Assembly (NCBI GenBank): GCA_036850595.1
Contig: CM072160.1
Location: 14,177,906-14,241,905 of the forward strand
Length of the DNA stretch: 64,000 bases
DNA from: Rhyacichthys aspro
Lineage: Eukaryota > Chordata > Actinopteri > Gobiiformes > Rhyacichthyidae
Reading direction: 5' to 3'
The notes below the pieces were generated by a model. That model had not been told where the DNA came from and ran no database searches. It worked only from the letters and a program-made list of their open reading frames with translations. Of this stretch, positions 51,850 to 62,560 are shown one piece after another (within the stretch, counting starts at the first letter, position 1; every line of letters starts with the position of its first letter). The position numbers and the translations under genes were made by a program.

Positions 51850-53880
51850 GTTGCCCCCTTGAAAAAAAAAATATTTTTTTTGGAGTTCCCCAAAAAAAAA
51901 AAAATTTTTTTTTTTAAATTTTTCCACAAAAAAAAATATTTTTTTTATATGTAAAAAAAATATTTTTTTTTGGAGTTCCGCAAAATAAAAAATAAATATT
52001 TTTTTGGAGTTCCCAAAAAAAGAAATATATATATTTTTTTGGAGTTCCCCAAAATAATTTATTTATTTTTTTTTGGAGTTCCCCAAAAAAAAAAATATTT
52101 TTTTTTTGTGGGTTCCCCCAAAAAAAAAATAAAAAATTTTTTTGGAGTTCCCCAAAATAAAAAAAAATTTTTTTTTGAGTTCCCCAAAAAAAAATTTTTT
52201 TTTTTTTTTTTTTTTGGAGTTCCCCAAAATAAAAAAAAAATTTTTTTTTTGGAGTTCCCCAAAAAAATAATAATTTTTTTTTGGAGTTCCCCAAAAAAAA
52301 AAAAAAAAATGTTTTTTGGGAGTTCCCCAAAATAAATTTTTTTTTTTTCCCAAAAATAAAAAAATTTTTTTTGGAGTTTCCAAAAAAAAAAAAAAATATT
52401 TTTTGAGTTCCCCCCCAAAAAAAAAAAATTTTTTTTTTGGAGTTCCCCAAAATAAAAAAATTTTTTTTTTTTTGGAGTTCCCCAAAAAAACTTTTTTTTT
52501 GGAGTTCCCCAAAATAATTATTTTTTTTTTTTTTGGAGTTCCCCAAAATAAAAAAAAATTTTTTTTTTGGAGTTCCCCAAAATAAAAAATTTTTTTTTTT
52601 GGAGTTCCCCAAAAAAAAAAAATAATTTTTTTTTGGAGTTCCCCAAAATAATTTTTTTTTTTTTTTTTGAGTTCCCCCAAAAAAAATTTTTTTTGGAGTT
52701 CCCAAAAAAAAAAATATTTTTTTGGAGTTCCAAAAAAAAAAAAAATTTTTTTTTGAGTTCCCCAACAAAAAAAAAAAACATTTTTTTTTTGGAGTTCCCC
52801 AAATAAAAAAAAAAATAATTTTTTTTGAAAGTTTTTTTGAAAAAAAATACAAATTTTTTTTTTGGAGTTCCCCAAAATAAAAAAAAATTTTTTTTTTGGA
52901 GTTCCACAACAAAAAAAAATTTTTTTGGAGTTCCCAAAAAAAAAAAAAATTTTTTTGGAGTTCCCAAAAAAAAAATATTTTTTTTCGGCCAAATTAAAAA
53001 AAAAAATTTTTTTTGGGAGTTCCCCCCCCCCTAAAAAAAAATTTTTTTGGGAGTTCCCAAAAAAAATATATATTTTTTGGAGTTCCCCAACAAAAAAAAA
53101 ATATATTTTTTTGGAGTTCCCCAAAATAAAAAAAAATTTTTTTTTTGGAGTTCCACAACAAAAAAAAAAAAATTTTTTTTGGAGTCCCCAAAAAAAAAAA
53201 AAAAAAATTTTTTGGGAGTTCCCCAAAATAAAAAAAAATATTTTTTTTCGGCCAAATTAAAAAAAAAAATTTTTTTTGGGAGTCCCCCCCCCCCTAAAAA
53301 AAAAATTTTTTTTTGGGAGTTCCCCCAACAAAAAAAATATATTTTTTTTTGGAGTTCCCCAACAAAAAAAAAATATTTTTTTTTGGAGTTCCCCAAAATA
53401 AAAAAAAATTTTTTTTTTGGAATTCCCCAACAAAAAAAAAAAAATTCCCAAAATAAAAAAAAAAAAAAAATTTTTTTTTTGGGAACTCAAAAAAAAAAAT
53501 TTTTTTTATTTTGGGAAATTTTTTTGGGGAACTCCAAAAATATATATTTTTTTTTTTGTTGGGGAATTCCAAAAAAAAAAATTTTTTTTTTTTTTTTGAA
53601 ATTTTTTTGAAAATTCAAAAAAAAATTTTTTGGGAGTTCCCCAAAAAAAAACCAAATTTTTTTTTTGGAGTTCCCCAAAAAAATTTTTTGGAGTTCCCAA
53701 AAAAAAATTTTTTTGAGTTCTAAAAAAAAATTTTTTTTTTGGAGTTCCCCAACAAAAAAAAATTTTTTTTTTGGCGTTCCCCCCCCAAAAAAAATAAACA
53801 TTTTTTTTGGAGTTCCCCAACAAAAAAAAAAGTATTTTGGTTTTTTTTTTATATTAAAAACACAAAAAAAAAATACAAAA
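51850..53880. repeat. Satellite of GGAGTTCCCC decamers with A/T-run spacers
   Basis: About 50 copies of the decamer GGAGTTCCCC or close variants, each followed by a run of A (often with AATA or CAACA at its start) and a run of T. Units are about 25-45 bp long and differ mainly in homopolymer length. The left edge, GAGTTGCCCCCTTGAAAA near 51850, looks like a proto-unit. Units at about 53475-53570 are in inverted orientation. A block with the order CAACA unit, CGGCC unit and C-rich unit occurs twice (about 52862-53060 and 53111-53330). Long open frames of Lys/Phe on both strands are by-products of the homopolymers. Run lengths in such DNA are prone to sequencing error. Confidence 0.93.
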
Positions 53881-56800
53881 AAACCCCTGCATTTTTCAGT
53901 GGAAGCCTAGTGTTAACTGGTTTTGTAAATCAGGGATAGATAGCAAAAATAGCAGCGGTAGATAATAGGATAATGGTGAGATGATATTCAGAAATACATT
54001 GAGAAATTGCTGACTTGATACCAGCAGGATATATAAAGAAGAGCAAATTTCAATAATCCCTCATCAACTTTTTTAAGTCTAAATAAATTAATAAATGATG
54101 CTTGGGCACTATAGTATTTTGCTCAATTTAATCCCTTCACTTTCGCTCCCATGTTTCCTGCCTGACTATGCTGTGCTATCAAATAAAAGCTGTGAACATA
54201 TCCAAAAGATATCTTAAGTTTACACTTGAAAATTGCCCATGCTTTTTCTATTTCTTAAGAATTTCTCAGTGGCAAACAGGACGGTATAGCAGTTATCCAC
54301 TGTTGCATGTAGAAGGGTCCCCCAACAGCACACAGGATACACATGTGAAGGCAGCCAGTGGCAAACCGCTTCTGCAGTAACTAATGAGTACATGATGACA
54401 GCTGCATGGGCAGATGGCTGATCACTAGCCAAAAACAAACACAGCCACTAACTCAGTTCAGGCATCGAGTGGTCAGGTACAGCGTTCAGCAAAGACAAAC
54501 CTGCCAAGCTGCTCTGTACAAAACTCTTGGAGCAGTACTTGTGTAGTGTTTTTGTTGTCAGAATGTTGCCCTTCGACTATAAAATGTGGTTTTGAAAATT
54601 GCTCAAAAACTCTTCTGTGAGTTGCAAAAAAAAGATTAGCAGAAATAATGACCTTGTGGAAGCACTAGGCAAAGGGCCAACTAAATGTCAATAAAGTGTT
54701 TTATGGTTATTCAGTGATGTTTAAATCATGGTGGTGTCTAAAGCAACAGAGAATGCAAAGGTTAACTGATAAACATTTCTGCCAGAGAGCTGGATAATTA
54801 AAACGCGTGAGAAAACTTTGGCATTGAATAAACATTTGCTTCTAAAATCTCTTCTGTTTTTCTTGTTTATTCCCAGCTGAATTTCCACATGACATCACTG
54901 CTTTTATCATTAGCACAACAATACTTTTTCACAAAATCCAGTGTCATCATATCTCCCGAATCAGCTATCTTCAGCAAATCAGCCGGCCGGTGCATGTTGA
55001 ACTTTAAATGTCATTGCTGAATTTGTCATTGTGTCTGGCAGACTGAGTGCGGCACAGCCCACCTGCTCCCCATCGCTCCTCAGATAAGAGCTTAGTGTTA
55101 TCGCGCCAGTCAAAAGGAGCCCATCACATCCATACAGTCTCTTCAGCATCCCCACTGTCTCACTGTTACCTGTCAATCCTTGTCAATTTCATTTAAGACA
55201 AACGCCAACGTAAATACTGCTATCATTTAAACTATCTTAGAAATAAACATAGCATCACTCCCAGACAAGATGTGGTTGCATTCAGTATTTCTGTGGGGAG
55301 GAAATATGACATGAAAACCTCTCAGAAACTTCTCCAAATCTCACACTGCGCTATTATCACAGTATTAATTGCACTTTTTGCAGTATTGTAGGGTTGTTCA
55401 CCATAATAAAACTAGTTACTGGCCCTTGGTATTGTAATTATTGTCATATTTCAAAGGATGTTCATGATGGGATTTTCTACTTTGGCTTCACCATCTGTAT
55501 CCTGCGTCTAATACAGAAAACATCCTGTATTTTCGCTGATAGATTGTGATTTCTTGAGTGGGTGCAGTAAACAATTCCTTTAAAGTCTTTTGGCCTGATT
55601 GGACTTTTTTTCTGGCACCTTCTCGAAACTTTTGAGGAGACGACTTGTGAAGTGGTTTTCTCCCTCCTCTGTATTCATGTTCAACGCCAGCATCCACCAT
55701 GTTTTTTTTCCTGAATCTGAGCACATTCCTTGGTTAAGATGGTTTATCTCATATTGTAAATATTCTTATCTTCAGGGGGATGTTAGAAGAATAACCACTT
55801 TAAATCTTAAATTCTGTCCCATAAGGTTAGTGCACACACAAGCCACTGACAAATATTTTCACACGGTTTTGTTTTACGATGTTTTCCCCGAAGAAAAGAT
55901 ATGTCTGGAGCAGTACATCTTGAGATCTCGGTGCAGATGCAATGCTTTTTTAAGGCAAAGCCGTAGTGAAGTTTACACATGTTGTTTAAGGTTGTTCCCT
56001 ATCACACCTATAAATATGAGCAAAGAAAAAAGATGTATGCCGACATTTTAACGGCTCTGGCACTGCGTGGGTGTGTGTGTGCAACGTTAGTGCTATACTT
56101 CTTGACCTGACTGTGCTGAGAAAGGACTTTTAGAAGTGCTTTCTAGGCCAGGGATGCATCACGTGATTTTAGTACAGTAAGTGAATACCCCCCCTCTCTC
56201 TGTACACACACACAAACTTATAGACTCAGATAACGAGGCACATTCAGTCAGCACTGGGCACTTTTATTTCCAAAAACTCGGTATTCTTAGAAGTGTTGTG
56301 CATCTGATACTTCTTCAAGAGGCTCTTGATGAACATTTTGTGGGAGGTTTTTTAAATTTCCTTAGACATAGGGAGACCGAGAGCTTATTGTTGGATGGAA
56401 ATGCTCCAAATAAGCTGCAGTAGATTCTCTGCAGTGTGTTCTGTGACTCCAATGACTCCTTCTGGTTAGATACTGTCCAAACATCCAGTGGTCATCCAGA
56501 ATGTATCCAAAGTTCGCTGTGGAAGAGCAGTGGTTCTAATCCGAGCATGTCCCAGGTGACAATGGTCCTTAACCCTGTTTGTGGGAGCACCCAACAACCA
56601 AAGTCAACTCATTTTTAGCATTTGTTTCTGGGATATGGTTCATTTTGTCAGGATACATTGGTTATAACCTTGACCAGTGCTTTGAGGACATAACCATATG
56701 ACTTCTCGATGAGTCTCATTCAAACTTCTCCCTCTCTTTTGTGGATAGCTTTCTTCCTGCCAACAATCATTTCTCCACACTCGTCACTATTCACTTCACC

Positions 56801-57425
56801 TCTTGTTTTTGTCCCTCATTGTCAGCTGATCCTTTCCCCCGAAGACATTGTCACTTTTGAAAGAAACTATTTTGGAATACACACAATGAGGCCTTCAAAC
56901 ACAGCTAAGGGCATAAGGAGGGGGAGCCGGCACTACACAGAGATTATCCCGCAATTGCACAACACACGAAGGAAAATGAATAAATAGATTAGAAGATTTT
57001 GACAAGAGGTTATACAAGGAGAGAGATTGTTAAAATGCTACACAAGCAGTCCAGGTTTATTTGCTGGCGTCACAGGAGGTCATTGTTAAGAATGTGTAGA
57101 CTCAGACTACTTCCCACTCTCCCCAAAACAACACAGCAAACTTGCCTGTTTTTACTGTATTAAAAAATTAAAATCAAACTAATGTGTCACTGCAAAATAT
57201 TCAAACATCAAACCAAAGTTTAGAGCTTACCTTACGCTCCGAGTTAAGCACTGAACTGATGCTATCCGTCTCTACAAGCTACTTACGTTGAACATGCACT
57301 CAATGTTAACAGTGAAGTAATATTATATTATAAGTAGGTGGTATAGGAAAAAATGTTGGCTTCACAGCTGATAAGCACATAAATACTATTGATGCAAGCC
57401 CTTTTTTTGTTAGTTTTTTGGTGTA
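53881..57425. other. Gene-poor stretch right of the satellite
   Basis: No recognisable gene. A 150-codon open frame at 55599-56051 and a 92-codon one at 56709-56987 lack family resemblance, supporting splice sites or start context. The possible non-coding element at 54880-55200 is listed separately. Confidence 0.45.
54880..55200. promoter_or_regulatory. Possible conserved non-coding element
   Basis: A segment of balanced composition flanked by AT-rich DNA, without repeats or a usable coding frame. It contains TAAT and TGTCATTGTG-type blocks and a cluster of CpGs near 54980-55110. A regulatory role is only inferred. Confidence 0.25.
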
Positions 57426-57435
57426 AGATTTTACG

Positions 57436-57882
57436 GATCACTTTTAAAGCTCGTATAGGTCTTGCGCCAAGCTACATAACTGAATTTTAAAACACCTTAC
57501 GAGCCTTAGCTCCTCAGGCAGGTCCCTGTTAGCTATTCCAAAGTTGAGGCTGAAGAGTGGAGATGACAGGGCTTTTTAAGGCTGGCAGAATCAGTATCTT
57601 CTTAGAAATCACTTCTTAAAACTCACTTTTATAGACTGTCCGTTTTTATAATCTGTTTGATGTAATTATTTATTAAGGTGTTATTTATTAATTAATGACA
57701 TTTTTAGATGATGTTGCCCCCAAGTACTTAATCATGTGATCACCTCTACGCCCTTCTGTCTGCCTGTCTGATTTTAATTTAGCTGTTCTATTGATTGATT
57801 TTATGCCGGCTTTGTTAAGCACTTTGTAAACCTTTTTTTTTTTTTGTGCTGCATAAACAAAGACTATTATTATTATAAACAA
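57436..57882 (+). mobile_element. LINE 3' end (L2/CR1-type, inactive)
   Basis: Plus-strand translation gives FKARIGLAPSYITEF, then LTSLSSSGRSLLAIPKLRLKSG, then LAESVSS*KSLLKTHFYRL. This is the order of the C-terminal tail of fish L2/CR1-like reverse transcriptases (GLAPSYL, RSSG, LAESV..FKK.LKT). The 3' end has AAGCACTTTGTAAACC, a T-run, then GCATAAACAAAGACTATTATT, ending in the ATT-rich tail typical of these elements. Stops and indels show it is a fossil. Confidence 0.8.
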
Positions 57883-59760
57883 CAAAATGGTTTGGCTGTT
57901 ACTGCATTATATGTTGTCAAGATATGATTTAAAACTGTTAAATGTGGTGCAAGTGTTAAAATGTAGGCAAACATTTGATTGGTGTTTGTATATGACCCCT
58001 TGTAAGAAGTGTTAAACGCCAGCGAGGTTTACTTCCTGTACAACCATAACTCAAACCCATTACACCCCTTTCATACAAGCACTTTGAGCCACTTATGTCA
58101 ATATGTGTGATAACTGTATAAAGAACAGCTCTCAAAAGATCTCCACAACTTACATTTCACATTTTAAATTTTTTTATCTGTTTAACCACAAACCATTAAA
58201 TGCATGCATCTTCCAGACCTGATCCATCTATTTGCAACACTAGAGGGCACCTGTGTTAACCAAACATTCAGACTAATGTGATTTTATTGCTTTAATAATG
58301 TGAAATAGCCTGGAGAGTGTGAATACCTCTTTTGGGCATATTTTCAGAACACACAAACATAAATATAAAGTGAGCTGTAAACACCAAACATCAACAAGCT
58401 GACCTGTATACTCTGCTTCTGCTGTCAATTTCACACTTTTGGAGCAGGTGTAAGGGAGACGTCTCCAACAGTTTGTGAATCCCATAAAGCGCAGAACACA
58501 CACAGAATGACAAGATGAAAAGAGACCGTCTGGATGGAGAGTGTGAAGTGTCTGGCCCAGTTGTTGCCTCGTCGTTTTTCCCCCATCGGTGTTCACACTG
58601 GTAACTGACAGACTTTTGGCTGAGATGGACAGAAGTTGTGGCTCATCTCCAAATGTTCAGAAGGATGTGCTTTTTAAATAAAACACACAGAAACTACTTC
58701 TGCTCAGCTTCTGCTATGAGGCGCCGAGGAGAAAAAATTGCGTTAATGCTTTCTAGATTTTATTTTCATTGGGGAGCAAAGGCTGAGTAATATAATGACG
58801 GATCTCCAGAGAATAAGGATAGAAACTGAAACAAATTCTGCTCTCTTTAGGAATTTACTGTTTTAACTAAATTGGTCCCAGTAAGTTGGCTTTTTAATGT
58901 AGCTGTTAGAAGAAGAAGGATTGCATTTTGAGAACTACATCAATAGACTCCTCCACCTAATGGCAGTAAATGGGTTAAAGAATAGTGCTTAAGGGGAGGA
59001 ATATCATCAAACAATATAACTCTCACAATAACTATTTTACATCAGATACATATAACCGGTTGAACATGAAAGTGGCTGTAGTATGGGATAAACTGCACAG
59101 TTCTGTGGCATATCGCTTGGTTTATAACAGTCTCAAGTTTTGAAAGCTAGTGTAAATTACCCTTGCTGCAGGAAAGTCAACACTTACACCATGTAAGTTT
59201 TGTTGTGCATCACACCATTGACTTCACACGTGCACAGTTCTCCAACAGCAGTCATTAGGATACAGTGGATACACAGAATCCAAGTTTCTTTCACTGCTCT
59301 TGGTTAGTATAATTGGGTTGATCAAAACTTTGATATTGGCTTTTCTCAGTTTTTTAAATCAGGCTACGATGTTTACATGTACAAAGACGAGAATGAAAAA
59401 CTGTGATACTCGACTCGAGAGCTGTCACTGCAGTGATCGCTTTCTCTTTGTCTCAGTGTTTTTAGAATGGCACTCATCGTGACAGTTTCTGTGGAAAACA
59501 ACATTTTATAATCTTTAAACATTTTTGGCCAAACTAATAGGTCATGTTAGTATGATAAACATTTAGAAATGTTTAGGTAAGTTCTGCAGTTTACTCTTTC
59601 TTGTTTTTATCACACTCTTGCATCTGCCACTCATTGATTAAGGGTGCAGCATATGCTTTTTTAAATTATTTTATTTTATTATTTTTTTACATGAAAGTAT
59701 GTCATACTAAACTACATTCAATATGAGCAGAACTTTTATATTTATTATATAATTCTATTT
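57883..59760. other. Intergenic, nothing recognised
   Basis: No coding exon or known repeat identified. The open frame at 58273-58596 (107 codons, minus) is cysteine-rich by chance and has no supporting context. The segment around 58730-58830 has a complex, unique texture. Confidence 0.4.
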
Positions 59761-59764
59761 TATT

Positions 59765-59915
59765 TTTTTTTATGTCGGTGGGAGAAACCTGGAGAAAACC
59801 CAGCCAAGCACAGGGAGAACATATAAACTCCAGCAGAACGTCCTCGTCTGGACCGGGAGTCTAACTCTAGACCTTCTTGTTGTGAGGTGACAGTGCTAAC
59901 CACTGTGCCACCACT
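59765..59915 (-). mobile_element. tRNA-derived fish SINE remnant
   Basis: On the minus strand it starts TGGTGGCACAGTGGTTAGCA, a tRNA-like A-box head, followed by CACCTCACAACAAGAAGGTC, a decayed B-box (GAGTTAGACTCC) and the GTTCTCCCTGTG...GGGTTTTCTCCAGG body. This is the familiar order of abundant tRNA-derived SINEs in fish genomes. It is truncated and mutated; the exact family name was not determined. Confidence 0.75.
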
Positions 59916-61470
59916 TTTGATACATTGAACTCTTTATTTTTTCAGTAAAAAAATGTGAATGGTACAGTTTGTAATTATACTCACATTGCCAGGTACTGGG
60001 CCAATGTCTGTAGCATGCCTTTTAATGATGATGTTTTGATCCTACATGGATCTTCTTTAGGTCCACAGACCTTTCTAAAAAACTGTGAATGGACCAAAAA
60101 CAAGTATTTCTTCTACTATTAATTTAGACACGCATGATGCCATTGTGTATGTAGCACAAGCAGCTTCTGAGCTTTCCTGTGCCAAACTGTGCCACAATGA
60201 CCCGACCCATACTGCTCAGCTGAGAGATGATGTGTGAATTAGACTAATGATTCCAAATAATCTACAGATCATCCCTGTCTGTGGCAGCCAGTACACTATT
60301 ATAAAAGCAGACATACAATAATTTGTTGATTTACTTGAAGTTGTGTTGGCTTTGATCCATGAAAACTGAAACCTCTTTCAACTACCATACTTTTCTTGTC
60401 ATGTTTGTATCAGAAAATTGCTCAGTTCAAAGAGAGAGAACAAGTCAGTTTTGGCAGCGGCGTCACAGCAAAGAGAAAGAGAAGAAAACATAAAACTCAC
60501 TCTTATTCCTGATCTAGTTCACACAATTTAAAAGAGGCCTCTGTTTTTGGGAACATGAAGATCTGGATCTGTTTGTCATGGTTCAGCCTCATTGTGTCAG
60601 AGCTTGGCTTTCGCACAACCCTTCATGGCCCAGACCCAACAATTAGATTAGTGGAAAGATTAGGCAACATTTTTTGACAGTTTTAATGAAATCTGATAAG
60701 TGGATATGCTATGCTTATTTTCTGTTCTGATGTGTTCCGGTGGAAATGGGAACAGAAATTGAATCACGACAAAAGCACAAAAATACATTTCCGTGACGAA
60801 GGTAAATCATCGCTCTTCAAATGAAAAGCTCAGCAGGCACATTATATCATTTATTGTAGAAAGTTGTGCAACACTTGCGGCTAAGCTCTGGACCCTACTG
60901 TGTTGAATATTGAAGGAGACATTGCCCAAAGAATCAAAATGGCAGAACAGGAGTGATGCAACTGGAAACACATGGAAAAAAGCCTGGGGAAAAGTGAGCA
61001 AAAAGACATAACTATAAAATGTCATTTAGGTGAGAAGCAAAGAAATTAAAAAGGAGAATGGAGGTAATATGACTCAAGGGTTTGGTTTCATCTCCTTTAA
61101 TCTTCAATGGAACTGAGGTTATCTTTACAACTGTTGAGGATGAAGGAGACTTCTTTGAGGAGACGGGATACACGACATCCTCCAACACAGAGGTCGGACT
61201 CAGAGTGAAGCAATAAAACCTGAATGTGCTGAATGCGGTCGGACAAAACTCACAACAAGCATCTCTTATATTTTATTTATGAACATCTTCAGGCTTGAAA
61301 AGTTGCTGTTTGCAGATGCAGTGCTTCACCCTTTGTCAACCTGTAAATAAGTCATAAAGTCAACGTTGTATTTGTATAACATGTCACAAATGTTCCAAGC
61401 AAACATAAGGAAAGGATGTCCCGTTGCTCCCCTCTTCCTTCTCCTCTTTCCTCTGAGGGCGGGGCTTAGA
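59916..61470. other. Intergenic, nothing recognised
   Basis: No coding exon supported. Sequence is of mixed composition without long repeats. Confidence 0.4.
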
Positions 61471-61473
61471 CGC

Positions 61474-61500
61474 AAGAAGAAGAAGAAGAAGAAGAAGAAG
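61474..61500 (+). repeat. (AAG)9 microsatellite
   Basis: Nine uninterrupted AAG triplets in intergenic DNA. The antisense frame reads poly-leucine but has no supporting context. Confidence 0.9.
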
Positions 61501-61989
61501 CCATTGAGGAAAACAGAGTAAAACAGGCCAAAGGAGTCGTACCCACTGATGACATTTGGTTTGTTTTATAAAGTAATAGAAAACCAAACACAACACAAAC
61601 CACAACTTAGTGCAAACAAGACCATCTTAATTCGCTATTTGGTATAAAAATGAATTGAATGGACCATCTTCTCCAGCGGCACCCCGTTTGGCTGACATTA
61701 GAGATAAGAAACTGTTGAGTGTAGGAGGGTTTTCTCAGTTTTCCTTTCTCTACCTGTTTTTTTTTCCTTATCTTCTCTCTGTCCACAGGCCTTTCTTTCA
61801 CTACCCTCCCACTTGCATTTAACAGAGAAACTGTCCTCCCTTGCAGACCTCTAATCCCTCACCTATTCATCTTCTTTTCTCCCATTCTCTCTTTTTCATA
61901 AGACAGTAAAATGTCAAACACGTGATTATCTGCCTCTCTCTTTCTGCTTTATTCCTCCCAGCTGTCCTTCTCTCTCCATCCATTTAGCT

Positions 61990-62560
61990 CTCCTCCTCTT
62001 TCTTATTATGGCCAGGAATTCACAGACGGTCTCTTAATTAAAATCCATAAATTTTTTGCAATGGCATTAGTGTTTCTATTTGAAATGATGTTACATGTAA
62101 GTCAATTAGAATGTGTCCAGCTTCGTAGTGAGTGTTAAATAGTCAACTGAAAAAATAAGTTACATTCTGCCTCCTAACAACAAGTGATCTATTGATTAAG
62201 CATAATAATGAGAGGGAATGAGTCAAATAAAGAATAGATCTGACCTGTTGAAATTCTTTATTGAAATCCCATTGGAGACATTAGTGCTCTTAAATAACTG
62301 CTTTATCTAATGCTTTGTCTCAGTCTGCATTTTGTCACATTTTAGCTGAGCGAGGTAAAAATGCAAGAAAAGGTGTTTAGTGGGCTATTGCTAATTCTTG
62401 TTTTTGTCAATATACCGCAGCACAAACAATGTCATTGATTTTGCATATCACCGAGCTGGAGCAATTGGAGTCATTCTGTCACACCTCGGTTACTATTATC
62501 CTGCTGTGGGATAAAGATGGCTCGACTTCTTACCCCTGATGCCAACACTGCACCTTTTAG
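61990..62560. promoter_or_regulatory. Possible conserved non-coding element cluster
   Basis: About 570 bp of non-repetitive DNA rich in TAATTA/ATTAAA-type homeodomain cores and TTTGCAT, followed by a block at 62400-62530 with balanced composition. It carries no coding frame. Its texture resembles vertebrate developmental enhancers in gene deserts. This is a visual judgement only; an alignment to other fish would decide it. Confidence 0.3.

Noticed and set aside
51914..53226. Long open frames (up to 387 codons) of Lys/Phe/Gly-Asn-Ser repeats on both strands
   Set aside because: They arise because AAA and TTT runs contain no stop. The frames occur on both strands at once, are fixed only by homopolymer lengths, and resemble no protein family.
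55599..56051. 150-codon plus-strand open frame
   Set aside because: Cysteine- and serine-rich without family features, no matching splice sites, and an overlapping open frame on the other strand.
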